NCBI GenBank assembly: GCA_023548195.1
Contig: JAJHZJ010000061.1
Coordinates: forward strand, 9,609,378-9,673,377
Origin: Bettongia penicillata ogilbyi
Taxonomy: Eukaryota > Chordata > Mammalia > Diprotodontia > Potoroidae
Length of the DNA stretch: 64,000 bases
Direction of reading: 5' to 3'
Both the position numbers and the translations under genes were made by a program. Positions 63,890 through 64,000 of the stretch are shown in pieces. Within the stretch, counting starts at the first letter, position 1. Every line of letters begins with the position of its first letter. The notes under the pieces are model-generated. The model searched no databases and was not told the origin of the DNA. It saw nothing but the letters and a program-made list of their open reading frames with translations.

Positions 63890-64000
63890 TCAGAAACAGA
63901 AGGAGAATCAGAAGTCATGTACAACCATCTAATTATCATCTAGTCTTAGCTTCAAGACCTCTAGTGAAGGGAGAAACAGTTTCCCCTTCCCCAGGCAGCC
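63890..64000 (-). repeat. CR1/L3-like 3' end, cut by the window
   Basis: ggatctcagaaacagaagga, gtcatgtacaaccatctaat, gtttccccttccccaggcag: reversed CR1/L3 text that continues beyond the window. Confidence 0.5.

Overview
This window looks like marsupial nuclear DNA that is almost entirely layered transposable elements. The evidence is: many MAR1-type CORE-SINEs whose tails end in the BovB/RTE-like word gagtcggacatgactgaa (with decay); abundant THER1/MIR, L2 and CR1/L3 remnants; RTE-like LINE 3' ends; one young-looking tRNA-type SINE (62.9 kb); and several L1-derived elements that carry ORF1 but no ORF2 (half-L1, HAL1). I cannot say which marsupial. Family names come from memory of consensus features, not from a database search. 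No complete, intact host gene was recognised, so the window is probably intergenic or deep intronic.

Layout. 0-20 kb: SINEs, L2, MIR and CR1/L3 fragments, three hAT-type miniature DNA transposons (one with a perfect 8-bp target duplication), a Tigger-like element bounded by TA inside a MIR, and microsatellites. 20-22.5 kb: a decayed CR1/L3 body. 22.9-29.5 kb: a TSD-flanked piece holding only the 5' end of an L1-type element, then a nearly complete ORF1-only element (25,373-28,252) inserted with a 13-bp TSD into an older L1 ORF2 fragment. 29.6-37.6 kb: CR1/L3 bodies broken by MIR, MAR1, hAT and L2 insertions. One non-repetitive island at 32.4-33.0 kb has two exon-like open segments with good splice signals on the minus strand. 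37.7-46.3 kb: three more HAL1 copies, one inserted in another. 46.4-50.3 kb: a strongly G-poor stretch, then a minus-strand endogenous retrovirus remnant (LTR signals, tRNA-Pro-type primer-binding site, broken gag start). 50-53 kb: MIR, L2, CR1/L3, RTE and a (GGAA)n array. 54.7-55.4 kb: a processed pseudogene of the mRNA-export adaptor ALYREF. 55.8-58.4 kb: a full-length minus-strand HAL1 with a 13-bp TSD. 58.5-64 kb: L2-like, RTE, MAR1, a young SINE with a (GA)n tail, and MIR.

Nothing here forms an operon or pathway. What the window offers is a readable order of insertions, with exact junctions for several events, and a group of related ORF1-only elements that share ORF1 and 3' UTR but carry two different 5' UTR types. 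The most useful items to follow up are the TSD-flanked 3'-truncated L1/HAL1 piece, the 5' UTR monomers, the ALYREF pseudogene, the retroviral remnant and the possible exons near 32.6-32.9 kb.
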